Shown here piece after piece: positions 12,801 through 27,800 of a stretch of 64,000 nt of DNA; position 1 is the stretch's first letter, and each line of letters begins with the position of its first letter. The position numbers were made by a program, and so were the translations under genes. The notes under the pieces were generated by a model. The model was not told where the DNA came from. It did no database searches and was given only the letters and a program-made list of their open reading frames with translations. This stretch comes from Apostichopus japonicus. Lineage: Eukaryota > Echinodermata > Holothuroidea > Aspidochirotida > Stichopodidae. The stretch is taken from contig NC_092577.1 of NCBI RefSeq assembly GCF_037975245.1, positions 36,572,898 to 36,636,897 of the forward strand, given 5' to 3'.

Positions 12801-15800
12801 CCGGTAGTTGTCATGGCAAGGGTACACCATACAATTACAACACAGTTTATTGCAATGCATGATGTACTATATAACTGGGCATGCAGCTGCAGGAATCCTC
12901 ATGCTGTATGTTGTTAACAAACCTCATGACCTTTGCACTCTTGCACAATCCTTTCCTGAGAGTTCTTTACTTCTTGATCCGGCAGCGTTCTCCAGTGTGA
13001 ACCCACCCAGGTTAATCTTTGTTATCTCCCTGTGGGGTAACGAAACTCTGATCTCCATATGGCTTTCTCGAATGTGAACAAGGCCTAAGATATTGTTTTT
13101 AGAATGTATATTTTTGTTTATGTGGTTCTTACCTTAAATATAGTACTACAATCTTAGCATGTATGGGGCTGGCAGCTTGTAGTTTTATTACTGTACAAGT
13201 TTTCCACAGTATTTCAGAATCTGAATAATTATGACAAACGGCAAGATTTGAGTGAAGGTCAAATTACCATGACTAATCCCTTAAGTACTATCCCTTACTA
13301 ATTGGTCATTCCTTTCTAGGAGTTCCTGTTTACTAATTAAGACCAAAAGTAATTAGATATGGTCTGGTACCAGCTTCTGTTTTCACATGTAGGAGATGCT
13401 TAAAGCAACATGCTTGTACATATGTGTTTAAAATATGGTCACCCAGTTAAATGTCAGGCTTTTGTTAAATCCTCGATCTGGCTCCTAACTCAAAATAATA
13501 TTGCCATATAGCGGTCGATATGCAGTCCCAAAAATCCAGGAATTCTCTGCAATATTTGGGTCTTGAATCCCTGTGGCAAGTATTGGTAGTATATATATTT
13601 ATTTCAAAGTATTTACTATCAAACTAGGGGTCTGCACATATATAAGAAAACATCTGTGATAGGAAAGAATTAATGCCTGTATGCATTCCACGATGAAGCT
13701 TCTGTTTTATTTAGAAAAACTAAGTTTGCATCTAATTTAAGTGCCAAAACATTTCAGAAAGGGGATCCCCAGGCCCCATCAGTGGAGGTCTACTAAACCC
13801 TGGTACTAATCAGAACACTGCTTTGTTTTAATCAAAGTGGGAATTATTTCATCTTCAAAAAATGTACTTTTTGTCAAACTTTTGTCAACTTTTGTCAACC
13901 TTAAAACATATATATATACAACCACAATATTTTTATATTGTCATGTGTTGAATTTACGTAATGAATTAATACCTTACATGGCACCACATACACATGCAGT
14001 TATGCCCAGAAAGTTATTTACCTGGATTGCTTTTGTGTATGTAATCACTGGAATAAAGTTCATAAGGTCCTTCTATCCATATGGTTGTAATTTGTTATAT
14101 ATATATAGGTTTTCAGCGATTGTCAAGGGACATAGCACATATTATTGAGATTTATACACTTTTATACAAGATTAGACCCCCACCCTCCTTGTAAGGTGAC
14201 ACTATGGTATTTTACATAAGATATTCAGTTTTTATTCCATTCAATCCCTTTGAGTCCATCCCTTTCGGGTTCAAGTAGCCTCAAAGAAAGTTTTTTGGTA
14301 AAACCCTACAAATTAGACATACTACATGGCTGGTATGTTAATTGGTAGAATTCAAATCGCTTAGTCCTTCTGGGCTAGACTGACTTTTCTTGGGACCAGC
14401 TGACACAAGTTTGAAATGGCAGAGGTGACCAGGGATCTAGGCTTTTATTTGGTATGTTGTTGGTGGAGACTCTGTCTTGTAGAGCAATTACCAACCAGCC
14501 AACTCCACTAATAACCCACTGACCAGTACACAACAAGCAAGCGCAAGGTTGCCCCTCAGACAAAACTAAGATAATATCACTGTAAGAGATCACATCACTC
14601 CAACCAATCAAAAACCCCTTTAAACAAAACCCTATTGTCCTGAGCAAGTTTTGTTATGTGTTGGGTATGCTAATTAGTGAAGAAGATATTAAAGCAATAT
14701 GACTGTTTCTTTCAGCTGGTGATTTGATGTCCTGTCATGCAAGACCAAAACCCTAGTCTTCTCTGGGAAATTTGTAAATTTAATATTCGATCTGTCTCTG
14801 TATGAAGTTTCGCAAGCTATTACAGCTCCGTAAGTCCTCAGAAAGGAAAATTTTGTAAAATATTTGGGTACTAGTAACAGTATAGTACTAAATGCATACT
14901 AGTAACAGATCAATTGAGCAACAAATAGGTGTACCTTAAGTAGGACATCCTGTTTGCAGACTTTGGAACCTGGCTAGCTTCCCACCTGCATTCCTGCATT
15001 CCATTTTGCATATATTGCAACTCTTTAAATGTAGTTCATACAAAACATATATGCAACAAAATCGATTAATGAATTTATACATTCATGCATGCTGATTGAA
15101 GACGAAGGGAGATGAGAAAATTCTTACTGGAAAAGGAAACTGTCAATTAAAGCAGCAGCTGAGTACAACTCAATGTTACATAACGATGCTCCACTTCCGA
15201 TGAGAATCTCACAAGTAATTATTAACAGAAGCAATCAGTGTTGAGTGCATGCTAATGCTATGAAGGATCCTTCATGTCGAATACATGTATGATCATAGCA
15301 CAGTACATATAGCATGTGTTTTAAACTATAGCTCAACAAAAAACTTTAAACTTGGTAGGTATGTTGGTAGCCCTTCGTGAGCAGATGATCCTATTGTTTT
15401 TCATGGAGGTTAGAGGTCATTTGAGGTCAACAGATGTCAAAGTCTGAGGAATTTTGAAAATTTGATAACTTCAGAAGTTGCTTGAACTTCAAACTTGGTA
15501 TGTATTTAGCCTCTTCTAAATACATGTCTACAGTTTCCCTTGAGGTCAAAGGTCAATTACAGGTTACAGTCAGAATAAGTCTGATTATGCAGAAGTGAAG
15601 TCTGTTTGACCTTCAACCCTCTTTGCATTATGTATGAATTAATTCTGCAAGACTTGCAATCTAATGCTCAGCAATTCAGATTGCTGGAAAATCCTGTATC
15701 TAAAGTTTCTTCTCATATTGGCAAGGAATCACTAAGTCATTTGACTTTGTGGTATATAGATGAGGGATAATTTTGACAGATATTGTATAACACATACAAT

Positions 15801-18800
15801 GCATACAACCAAAGAGCAAAAGAGGCAAGTGCCTGGGGACCCCAAGGTCAAGCCTTCGCATCCCTAAAAATTTCCAGGCAAGATCACCAACGTTCTATTT
15901 CTTGTTGTATCTGTAAAATGTAATTAAGTGTGCTTTTACAATATTCTTTTTATTTTCCCAAACCCAGTCTGTGGCCTTATTATTTCTGCTTTTTTGTTTC
16001 TGCACATGAATTAATGGCAGTTTTCACACAGTAAAGATGAATAGAACTGGCTGACTTTGTTTGCCTAACATCATTCAGAAAGATGCTAGTTTTATGCATT
16101 CAAATGAATCATTGATCAATAATAAACATTGATTTTGACACATGTATGCTAACATATGAACGTTGTATTAAATGTGATCATGATAATATAGTGTTGAACT
16201 GCCTTTTATTTCATCTGGGTAGAAGGAAAACGGCTATAGTATGCATTTAATAGCACATATTACATATGTATCTAAGAAGATCTTACGAAGTATGATAATT
16301 CAAGAACCTACGTACATACATGTCTTCATTAGTCACTAATGCCATGCTCCCAAAGATTCATCCATGTTAGATGGTCATCCATGTTGTAACAGTAGTCCAT
16401 GTATTCTCTCAAAGATCATTCCCTGCTCTTAAAGGCCCACACATCCTCTAACAGCCCATTCATGCTTTCAGTGTTCCATGTATGCTCTCAAAGATCCATC
16501 CATGCTCTAAAAGACTCATATTTGCTTTAACAGCCACACATGTCTGCATTAGTTAAATGTCATGATCTCAAAGATAAATCCATGTTAAGAGGTTCATCCA
16601 TGTTGTAACAGCTCATGCATGCTTTCAGTGTTCCTTGTATGCTCTCAAAGAATCATCCATGCTCTAAAAGACTCATATTTGCTTTAACAGCCACACATGT
16701 CTGCATTAGTTAAATGTCATGATCTGAAAGATTCATCCATGTTAAGAGGTTCACCCATGTTGTAACAGCTCATGCATGCTTTCAGTGTTCCTTGTATGCT
16801 CTCAAAGAATCATCCATGCTCTAAAAGACTCATATTTGCTTTAACAGCCACGCATGTTTGTGTTCATTTAGTTCAATGCCATGATCTGAAAGATTCATCC
16901 ATGTTAAGAGGTTCACCCATGTTGTAACAGCTCATGCATGCTTTCAGTGTTCCTTGTATGCTCTCAAAAAATCATCCATGCTCTAAAAGACTCATATTTG
17001 CTTTAACAGCCACACATGTCTGCATTAGTTAAATGTCATGATCTGAAAGATTCATCCATGTTAAGAGGTTCACCCATGTTGTAACAGCTCATGCATGCTT
17101 TCAGTGCTCCATGTACAGTATGCTATCAAAGATCCATCCATGCTCTAAAAGACTCATATTTGCTTTAACAGCCACACATGTCTGCATTAGTTAAATGCCA
17201 TGATCTCAAAGATTCATCCATATTAAGAGGTTCATCCATGTTGTAACAGCCCATATACCATGTTTCAACACTTTTAAACTGACTGTTTCATAATACATGC
17301 AAAACGTTGATAATTGTCAGAACGTTTTAAATGTTTGTGTCATCTTCAGATTTTGATGTTTTGAAAATTTATTTTTAAGACTTCTACTGTTTCTTTAATA
17401 GTAAATCTCACATATTTTGCATTATTGATTGTTTTAAGACTGTTAACTTAAGATGTAAGGGAGGGTGCAAAGTTGTTATTTTAAGATTTTTGACGTACAG
17501 TATATACTTTATTGTATCGCGTGCAAATGGTTCTTTCGGAGTAAGAGATTACCTAAAATACAAGACTGCATTATTTTCATTGTTATTATTTTGGACGGTA
17601 TAATTGGATCTCAACAATGGGAAATACAATTTTGTTGGCTGCAGGGTTAACTATTGTAATCCACCATAGTAATGCTAATCATTCTACATGTCCATACATA
17701 GCTAAATCTGTTGCCAAACAACAGTCCTTGGAGCATTGAAAAGGATTTCCTGTTGACAAACAATGCAAAATTTTACATTGAAATGAAAAATATTCCGTGC
17801 TGCTAGTTGAAAACCCCATCTTACTTAATAGCTGGCCCTTAACTTGAGATATGGTTGATTGCATGTAACCTATTTTGCTTCGCTATTCCTTCAACTACTC
17901 CAGGAAGTTGGATCACAGTAGGGGGTCTGTGATGTCATCTGAATAAATGCTCTTAAAATGGAAGCTTTTCTTATGCTATTATAATCTTCTTGTTGATTTA
18001 TCCTTGAAACATGGTTTGGAATATTTTATTACCTAGTTGCTTCTACCTAAAAATTCATATTTTTTTTAGCAATATTATTTTTCTGTGGATTTAATGATTG
18101 ACAAAGTACAAAAAAAAACACAAATACATTTTCAGATGTATTGCCCTCTTACTGTCCGATGCATTTACAAATTATCACAAAATTCATGATACAAAAATGC
18201 TATGAGGATGTGGGATTCATCTATCGATTGAAAAAGGTTTCAGCAAGTTTGCTAGGCAATGAAATTATACAACCAGAAACTCCTTTTAACCAGCAGTGTG
18301 GAATAGTAAACTCTTTAAAGTAAGTTTTACATTGTCTATATGGTTTTGATTCCATCTATTTTAACTGACATAAAATTCCTGGTTTCTGATTCCGTTGGAT
18401 TACATGCGACATTACATGTAAACACAGCTGAGTTTTCATTCTCTCGGTGGGTACCAGAGTCATTTGTCTCCTTTAACAGTATTGACCCGAAGACAGCTGA
18501 GAGTGGAGACTGACCACCAGGGAATTGAGCAGTTCACTTTATTTCAACCTTGATTAATATTTTTCTTGCACGTGTTCCTACATAGTCTGAAGGTGACAAT
18601 CAGCATCTCCCTGTTACAGCCTCACTCAAGAGAAACCAATATTTTCTTGCAACGTAGCTAAATTAAAATTTATAAACAGGAATAGCCCATCCGAAATGTA
18701 TTACATGTTAACCATTACCATGGCAACCTGCATCTAGCATAAGGTCAAAGACAAAATACTACTGTTTGATTTAATTTGTAGAATTTGTTGTTGGCTCCCG

Positions 18801-21800
18801 GCTGCCTTGGTAAGAGCCATTATTAAATATTCCGACTGAGGATCGAAACATATTTCACACAAGAGTTTTTGTCACCTTCAATGTCATTAGAATACAGATA
18901 CAAATTTTCAGGTAGTTTATTTCTGGTATTTTGTTTCTCAGCTGAAGTATTTTTTATTTACATGCATGTTAGCTAGTGCAATTACCAACAATTTAAGTCA
19001 CAACACACACCTAGATATGACTGTAATATCTACTGGAAATGGTCTACATTTTGTGTACACTTGAAGTATTTATTTTTGGATCTTTATTGGTGGATCCAAG
19101 AAAATAGAGAGGATCACAAACTGCTTTGTATGTTAATGAATCTGTGCATGAATATGCATAAACATATATGGGATTAGTCTCTTAAAGGATGCCTTTTGTT
19201 GGTGGATCCACGAAAATGGAAAGAATCTCAAACTGCTTTGTATAAATGAATCTTTGCCTGCATCAACATTTATATGGGATTAGTCTCTGGAAGGTTGGTT
19301 GTAGTAATGTTTCTGTATATGCCAGTTTTCAATATATTCACCAATAAGCTTAAAATCACTGGAATGCAACATAGCAGGCTAAAGTGATGATAACCCAAGC
19401 GATTCTTCACTACAGGCATAAATGTTAATGTCAATCCAAATTTTCATTTTCACTGAACTTTTAGTGCAGTAAGCTGGAAAGGTTGAAGTTTAAATTTGGC
19501 AAACAAGTACTGAGACTTTCATACAATTCTTAAACTTTTAATGTGTTACCGTAGTTGTGAGGGATGCACAGGGTTATCTTGGATAGAAGACCAGATTTAT
19601 AGCAAAAAGTGTTTTGTTCCAGCCAGGTTTAGCTATTACTATTCAAAATGCCTTTAGTACAAGTACAAATCCATCAAGAATTACACACAAACTTCAAACA
19701 AGGAAACTACTGTATGCTAGAATATATGTATCTAATGCAGTACTATGCAGCGTATCGCTTCATGTCTAGATATATTGACCAATCACCATGAAGCATGATC
19801 TCCTCGCTACATACCTACAATATAGCAAACAGTTACTTACTATACTTACAGCATATGATCCAGCCTTCATTCATTCATAATTGAGAACTAATTATAGGAA
19901 TAGAATGGAAATCATGCCCAAGAGGATAATTCCTTGACTAACTCTCAGCTTGGCTATAAATAATTGATTATCATAGATCTGTTTTTGTTATACACAACAT
20001 CCATACACTGGTGCTGTGGCCAGGGGATAAAGACAGTGGCTTATGAAGCAATGAGGCTTAGCAATCGAGAGGTTTCGGGTTCGATACCCGGCAGGGTCAT
20101 AGCAAAGTAAATTTAGCATTAAAGAGCAGTCTACGGTATTCCCATCTGAAATGACTTTTGAAATGAAAAGATTCCAAATGTTGAGTTAAAATGTTGAATT
20201 AGAAGCCACCGACGTAAAAGTTGTAATCAATAGGCCCTTGCGGGTTTCAGTCCCACATATGTGGTGGCCTAAGTTCATCTACGAGGGGTGAGTGGAAGTT
20301 AGTTTCAAAGCTAATTAGGAGTCGCAATGTTGAAAGAAGGAAGTTTAGCAGGATATTCTAATAACGTGTTGAAACATGACAATTTTCATTGATATGGATC
20401 CATGTTAAACACTGCACCGTAAGTAAGCAGACCTATTACAACAGCCTACAGCTAGCTGTTTGAATCAGTAATGTCCTGATGTATAGATTCACTTCAGCTT
20501 CCATGCGGATTGAATACCATAGTCTCAATTAGCAAAACTCGCAGATAATTACGTAGCCCATATCTGACAATGTTGAATAAGGGATGGGGGAGGGGGTACA
20601 GAGGATGGAGGGGAATTAGTTACATGGGTGTAGTTAGGGGGAGCCTAAGGAGGGGTAGGGGAGAGAGTAAAGATGCTGTAAGGGAATTACATGGGTGTAG
20701 TTATCGAAGCCAGGGGTGGAGGCAGGGCAGCTGGAATAGGGTAAAGATGCTGTGAGAGGCATGACATGGATGTAGTTAAGGGGGCCGGGGGAGGGGGCAG
20801 GGGAGCTGGGATTAAGGAGAGGGTGAAAATGCTGTGAGAGGAATGACATGATGTTCATGGAGAAAGTGATATAGAATAACATCCATGCACATGCATTTAT
20901 GTTTTAGTTGAAACACCTCATTCATGATTTCAGCAAAATTTAAGAGGATAAATATATTCCTGCTTATAGGCCAATAACATTATTAATTATATGAAACCTT
21001 TATTGTCTTCTTTCCCTTCTAGAGCACACCAGGCCAATGTGAACTATTTGCTGAACAAGGAGACACACTGTCCATCATGTACACAGTAAGTAAAACTAGA
21101 TTCACATCTTCATCTAGATGTATCTAGTATAACTAGATACACATCTTCATCTAGATGTGTATCTAGTATAACTAGATACACATCTTCATCTAGATGTATC
21201 TAGTATAACTAGATACACATCTTCATTTAGATGTATCAAGTACAACTAGATACACATCTCCATCTAGATTTATCTAGTATAACTAGATACACATCTTCAT
21301 CTAGATGTACATCTTGTATAACTAAATACACATCTTCATCTAGATGTATCTAGTATTACTATATACACTTCTTCATCTAGATGCAGATCTAGTATAACTA
21401 GATACACATCATCATCTAGATGTATCTAATATAACTAGATACACATCTTCATCTAGATGTACATCTAGTATAACTAGATACACATCTTCATCTAGATGTA
21501 CATCTAGTATAACTAGATACACATCTTCATCTAGATGTACATCTAGTATAACTAGATACACATCTTCATCTAGATGTATCTAGTATAACTAGATACACAT
21601 CTTCATCTAGATGTACATCTTGTATAACTAAATACACATCTTCATCTAGATGTATCTAGTATAACTAGATACACATCTTCATCTAGATGTACATCTAGTA
21701 TAACTAGATACACATCTTCATCTAGATGTATCTAGTATAACTAGATACACATCATCATCTAGATGTATCTAATATAACTAGATACACATCTTCATCTAGA

Positions 21801-24800
21801 TGTACATCTAGTATAACTAGATACACATCTTCATCTAGATGTACATCTAGTATAACTAGATACACATCTTCATCTAGATGTACATCTAGTATAACTAGAT
21901 ACACATCTTCATTTAGATGCATCTAGTATAACTAGATACACATCTTCATCTAGATGTACATCTAGTATAACTAGATACACATCTTCATCTAGATGCATAG
22001 GCCTTTTTGTTCAGCAGTGTAGTAGGCTGAAACATATTCTGGCTTTACCAAGAATGCTGATTGAAACCAATGTTATTTTAGTATAACTTGTTAACTCCAG
22101 AGAAATTTGATACAGTGAAGTACAATCATGAAAATTATATAGCACTTATTTGAATGAATATACACACAATGATGTGGATGTTCCATGCTTGGTAACAAAT
22201 ATTCAACAGTAACTCACTTCACCCCTCCTTTGAAGCTCATTTCCTAGAAAAACATAACTGTAATGTACATGATACTAATGTTTTACCTGGAACAACGTTC
22301 CACAAGCTAATGCAACATATACAGACATACACTAATGTAGAATATATAGACATACACTAACGAAACAAATACAGACGTACACTTATATAACATACAGACA
22401 TGCACTGCAACATGGCTACGACCATACACTAATGCAACATGACTGACTACAGACATACACATTAATATAACATACAGACTCACTATTAAACTTTTGAATG
22501 TAGAATGTAGAACATACAGACTCACTTATAAATGCAAATACAGACATACACTAATGTAGAATATACAGACATAAACAAATACAGACATACACCGATGCAA
22601 CATATACAGACATGCACTAATGTAACATATACAGATATACACGAATGTAACATAAACTGGCATACACTTTTTGATAGAACTTTGGAAATGAAAACCTATG
22701 TATAGTTTCCTTCTCTTTTGCCATAGTGTCCTCAGCTTGAATGAAAATTTCACCTTTCTATTCTACTGTACAGCAGGGAAATTTTATCCAGGAAGGCATC
22801 ACAAAATGCTATGGAAAGTGTATTAATTGCTATATAGCAACTTGTGCAAAGATGTATAGCAGGTTTTGTGCACAGGTACCATAGTATTTTGTAAGGGAAA
22901 GTTCAGAACCTTTGAAAGTAGTATACAAAATATGAACGCTAAATTAGTCCCTGTACAGTGCAATATACTATACTGTACACTATTGTTGTCCGTCTCTTTT
23001 GCAGCAGTGTCCTCAGCTTGAGTGAAAGTTTTACACCTCTGATTTACTGTACATGCAGCTAGTGCAATAAACTGTATACTTTAGTGTCCTCATTTGCAGT
23101 AATGTCCTCAGCTTGAGTGAAAGTTTTACATCTCTGAGCTATTGTGCATGCAGCTAGTCATTATAAGAAACTATGCACTGTAGTGTCCTTCTCCTTTGCC
23201 AGTGTCTAATCAGCTTGAGTGAAAGTTTTATCTCTATTTACTGTACATGCAGCTTGTGCAATAAACTGTATGCTATAGTGTCCCTCTCTTTTACAATAGT
23301 ATCCTCAGCTCTGACCTACTGGACAATTGCAATATACTGTGTACTATACTGTCCTTCTCCTTTGCGGTAATGTCCTCAGCTTGAATGAATGTTTAACTGA
23401 TTAGCACATACATGCAGCTAATGCTATAAACTGTATGCTATAGTGTCCTTCTCCTTTGCGGTACTGTCCTCAGCTTGAATGAATGTTTAACTGATTTACA
23501 CATACATGCAGCTAGTGCAATAAACTGTATGCTATAGTGTCCTTCTCTTTCCCCATCGTGTTCTCATCTTGAATGAAACTATATTACCTCCATGATTTAC
23601 TGTACAGTGCAATAACATACATGTACTGCGACACCATCACGTAAGTACTGTATTTGAAGTATTGGCCCTTATTATAAACGTATACATGCAACTTAACTTT
23701 TAACTCGAGATTAAATCCCATGATTACTTCCTAAATTGTGAAAGCACAGAAGTGATTCGCGCACAAAGAAATGTCTGGTGCCGGTAATCTGACCTAGTTT
23801 CGAATGAGCTGTAAACACCGCCATGGATCCCAGAAAATATACACACAGCTTGCTACCGTCAGTATTTAGACACTAGTGTACAGTCAGTACATACGGCTAC
23901 GGTCAATACCCACAGCACAGTGTATATAACAGCGATGGACATCTCAGGTCCAGCTAAAGATAACAAGGTATCACGTTTCATTACTGTCTGCATTTTGTAG
24001 CAACAAGAAGAAAACTTCCCTTGCAAGCAACGGAAAGTTAACTTTTTTCAGAGGGCGGCACGCAGTTTGGGGGCGAGTCTTCAATGCCTTTAATGTAACC
24101 TGCAATTATCACAATGGGGTTGATAGCTCATAATGTACATATAGCCTTACTAGGTAAATTTGCATACTTTCCAGCAGTTAACATAATGTTTGGTTCTTTC
24201 TGTGAGAGCAGGTCAAATTACAATACCATTTCAAAATAAACTTAAATATAGACTGATGTAACCAACATGCTTGGCTTGCAAAGATTATTAACTGAGATAA
24301 ACACAAAGGAAGCATGGTTTACAGAATAAGCTTGGCTGTGGTGATACTTCATAGGGACTTTACTATGTCACTTGCTCATCTTTGTAAATTAAAGTACTAA
24401 AAAATGTGGCCTGCGGTAATACAGTTATTATCAGATTAATGAATAATTTGCAATGACAGTTTGTCTCTGTTGTTGTTAATGAACTACACACCATCAGGTG
24501 ACTATATGCAGCAGCCCTCCTGTGGCAGCTCCATGCTGGACTCTGCCAAGATCTGCGAAATGTTTTGGCAGAGATTTGACTGATTTTAGCAGCACAGCAC
24601 AGGCTCTGAACTTTGCAGGGAGCTTTAATGATCTGCTTCCAGTCATAATATTAGGGATCATTTCAAGGTGATTGGTTCCCAGCTGATGGTGAACTGCTCC
24701 CAATGGTCATGTATATAGTCATTTGATATTGTTGGAATGCTCTAAAGATCTGAAGTCAGGTTTAATAGAGCAACAGTCTAAAAGGCAATCAACATCTAGT

Positions 24801-27800
24801 ACCATGGAACTATAAACATGGAGCTATAAACAGACTGTTTATAGCTCCATGTTTATAGCTCCATGGCAGTACCAAGAGTATCTTTCACAATCACTGTATG
24901 TACTCACTCTTGAGTTTAACAAGGGAATCATTGATCAATGCCATATTTGGTGGGTCTTTTCAACTTCGGAACCATTCAGTTTAAAGGGTGTAAAGACTCG
25001 CGCACAAAGAAACGTCTAATGCCGGTAATCTGACCTAGTTTCCAATGAGGTGTAACAGAAGTGTTAGACACCACCATCGATCCCAGAAAATACACACACA
25101 GCTTGCTACCGTCGGTAATTAGAGACTAGTGTACAGTCAATACATACAGCTACGGTCAATACCCACAACACAGTGTATATAGCAGCGATGGACATCTCAG
25201 GTCTAGATAAAAGATAACAAACTATCACGTTTCATTACTGTCTGCATTTTATAGCGACAAGAAGAAAACTTCACTTGCAAGCAAAAGAAAGCTAACTTTT
25301 TTCAGAGAGCAGCCCGCGGTTTGGGGCGAGTCTTCAATGCCTTTAATTCATTTAGCTAAATCACAATGAGATGACAATAGACCTTAACATTTAATGTTCT
25401 TGTTTGCAAAACACATTTCTTTAGATTTGTTAGGGTTAAGCAACAATTTTTTCCTGTCACAAGTGTCAGTGACAGAACGCTGATAAAAGGAAATGTCTTG
25501 AAATTTTACCCATCATGGCAGTATCATCAGCATACTTTGTGACAGAAATATGCTCATTTGCAGAAGGACTTCCCAATGTTGCGTTATAATAGCTCACACA
25601 ACAGATATTGCAATGAAAAGTTCCTTATCAAATTAAATTAGTCATCCATTAATTGATTTCTAATTACAGATATTTATTTTGCTAGCTGTCTTAATATCCT
25701 TCCTTTTGCAGTTGTGGAATAAGTCCAGTACATGTACTAGTAATAGCTCACTTACAACATATTGAGGCCATTGGCCTGCAACAAAGTATGACATCATAAG
25801 GATCACAAAATAATGGTGTTTGAATACAAGAAGAAAGGGAAGTTCCCTCAGACTCCACTGCAATTTGTCTAAATATTCATTTGTCATTAAGACGGAGAAG
25901 AACACAATTTTATTCTGTGGTCCAAATGGACACAAAATGACCTTTCTTTATCGGTTTGAGAAGCCGGAACAGTCCAAAAGAACAGCTTATATCAGCCAAC
26001 ATAAGGTCTTCTGCATGAAAACGGATACTAGTTACAACCCATGTTCGTAATAGTTCTGCAAGGTTAAAGAGAGGATAAGGTGTCTTGATCAGAGAGTGGA
26101 CAGGGTGTGGGGTTGGATGTGGGTTTGACCCTTATTACTTTAGTTTCAACTCACTCAGATGGACTCTGCAATGATAATACAATTATTTATTTGCAGGAAG
26201 CCTATGGAGATGCTGACCAAAGCGCTTCAAAACAGACCATGATAACTCTTGGAGATCCGGGTATTAACAGAGGTTGGAATGATGGTCTGCCAGGAACATG
26301 CTTGAAGTAAGTCCAAAAACATATTCCATCTTCTGTCTTTTGGGGGTATGTTTCAGATTGCTTCTTCTTTTTACAGTATAAAACCTGTTTACAATTGAAG
26401 GTAACTAATATAAGTATACTGTAAAACAAACATTAGTCTGTAACGTATTTCTATTTCATGAAGATAGTCTGTAATCGTGTTCAATTATCTAGTCTGTAAC
26501 CCTGTTCTATTTCAAGTATCTAGTCTGTAATCCTGTTACATTTCAAGTATCTAGTCTGTAATCCTGTTCTATTTCAAGTATCTAGTCTGTAATCCTGTTC
26601 TATTTCAAGTATCTAGTCTGTAATCCTGTTCTATTTCAAGTATCTAGTCTGTAATCCTGTTCCATTTCAAGTATCTAGTCTGTAATCCTGTTCTATTTCA
26701 AGTATCTAGTCTGTAATCCTGTTCTATTTCAAGTATCTAGTCTGTAATCCTGTTCTATTTCAAGTATCTAGTCTGTAATCCTGTTCCATTTCAAGTATCT
26801 AGTCTGTAATCCTGTTCCATTTCATGAATCTAGTCTGTAATCCTGTTCAATTATCTAGTCTGTAACCCTGTTCTATTTCAAGTATCTAGTCTGTAATCCT
26901 GTTCTATTTCAAGTATCTAGTCTGTAATCCTGTTCAATTATCTAGTCTGTAACCCTGTTCTATTTCAAGTATCTAGTCTGTAATCCTGTTACATTTCAAG
27001 TATCTAGTCTGTAATCCTGTTCTATTTCAAGTATCTAGTCTGTAATCCTGTTCTATTTCAAGTATCATCTATAAAGTATTATATTAGTCCTTACAGTTCT
27101 AGGGTTGTATGATATTTTATTGCTTTCATTTCTTCTGATTCATTGTTTTATCTTTCACATTTATTATTTAAATTTCTAGTGAACTCCGAAAACTGATAGT
27201 TCCTGCCCTTGTAGCTTTCAGTCGACTCCCTCCACATTTAAGTTCTAACGTGAATATAACTTACCTCATCAAGATCGTCGAGATTGAGAAACCTAAATTT
27301 CCATCCATGGACGAAATATTTCAATTTGAAGAAATGCCCATTTCCACGATCGTTATGGTTACGGAGGAGACATTAATACCGGGTGAGAGGAACGATGGAA
27401 TTGATGAAGAAGACCCTGACATCAATCGAACAGATGGAGAGAACGAAAGAAGAAAGACGAGCCCCCCTAAGGATCAGCAAGAGGTTGATGTAGCTATCGT
27501 CGTGTTTTATTTGCAGTTGGCAGCCATCCCAGTTGTGATTTTACTGATTCTGATCATAGCTTATTACATTTACAAGATCAAATATCCTCACAAAAGAACT
27601 ACTTTCTTTAAGGTGAGTGATTTAGACCCTGAGTGTTAAAGTCGGGCAGCTCATTGACCGGCTACTGATTCTACCATGGTAGCAACATCACTTAGATTGG
27701 AATTGTTCTTATGTAAGGATGAGATGCACAGTCTTATTGGACTATTACACCATCTGTTAGGTGAGTTACACCATCTGTTAGGTGAATGACACCATCTGTT

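Larger units (their letters stand above)
3846..21022 (+). other. Intron 1 of the FKBP-like gene (17 kb)
   Basis: No further exon of this gene is convincing here. The intron holds a LINE fragment (4135-4457), AT-rich hAT-like DNA (6457-7504), a TACTGTACATAGG simple repeat (about 8625-8740), a 1.7-kb hAT element (10658-12376), a dispersed repeat with AGGTCA half-sites (15335-15640), a 157-162 bp tandem array (16500-17260), a two-copy duplication (about 19075-19290) and a tRNA-derived repeat (20011-20100). Stretches 12385-15330 and 17270-19070 show nothing I recognise. Confidence 0.7.

Noticed and set aside
18136-18319. Open stretch with good acceptor (TTTTCAG) and donor (AAAGTAAGT), possible FKBP-gene exon
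   Set aside because: It ends in phase 2 whereas exon 2 needs phase 0, and joining it to the other frame of exon 2 gives a stop in exon 3. The translation resembles no family I know.
24494-24703. 69-residue minus-strand ORF
   Set aside because: No family resemblance, no splice partners, and it lies in FKBP intron 2 next to repeat relics.
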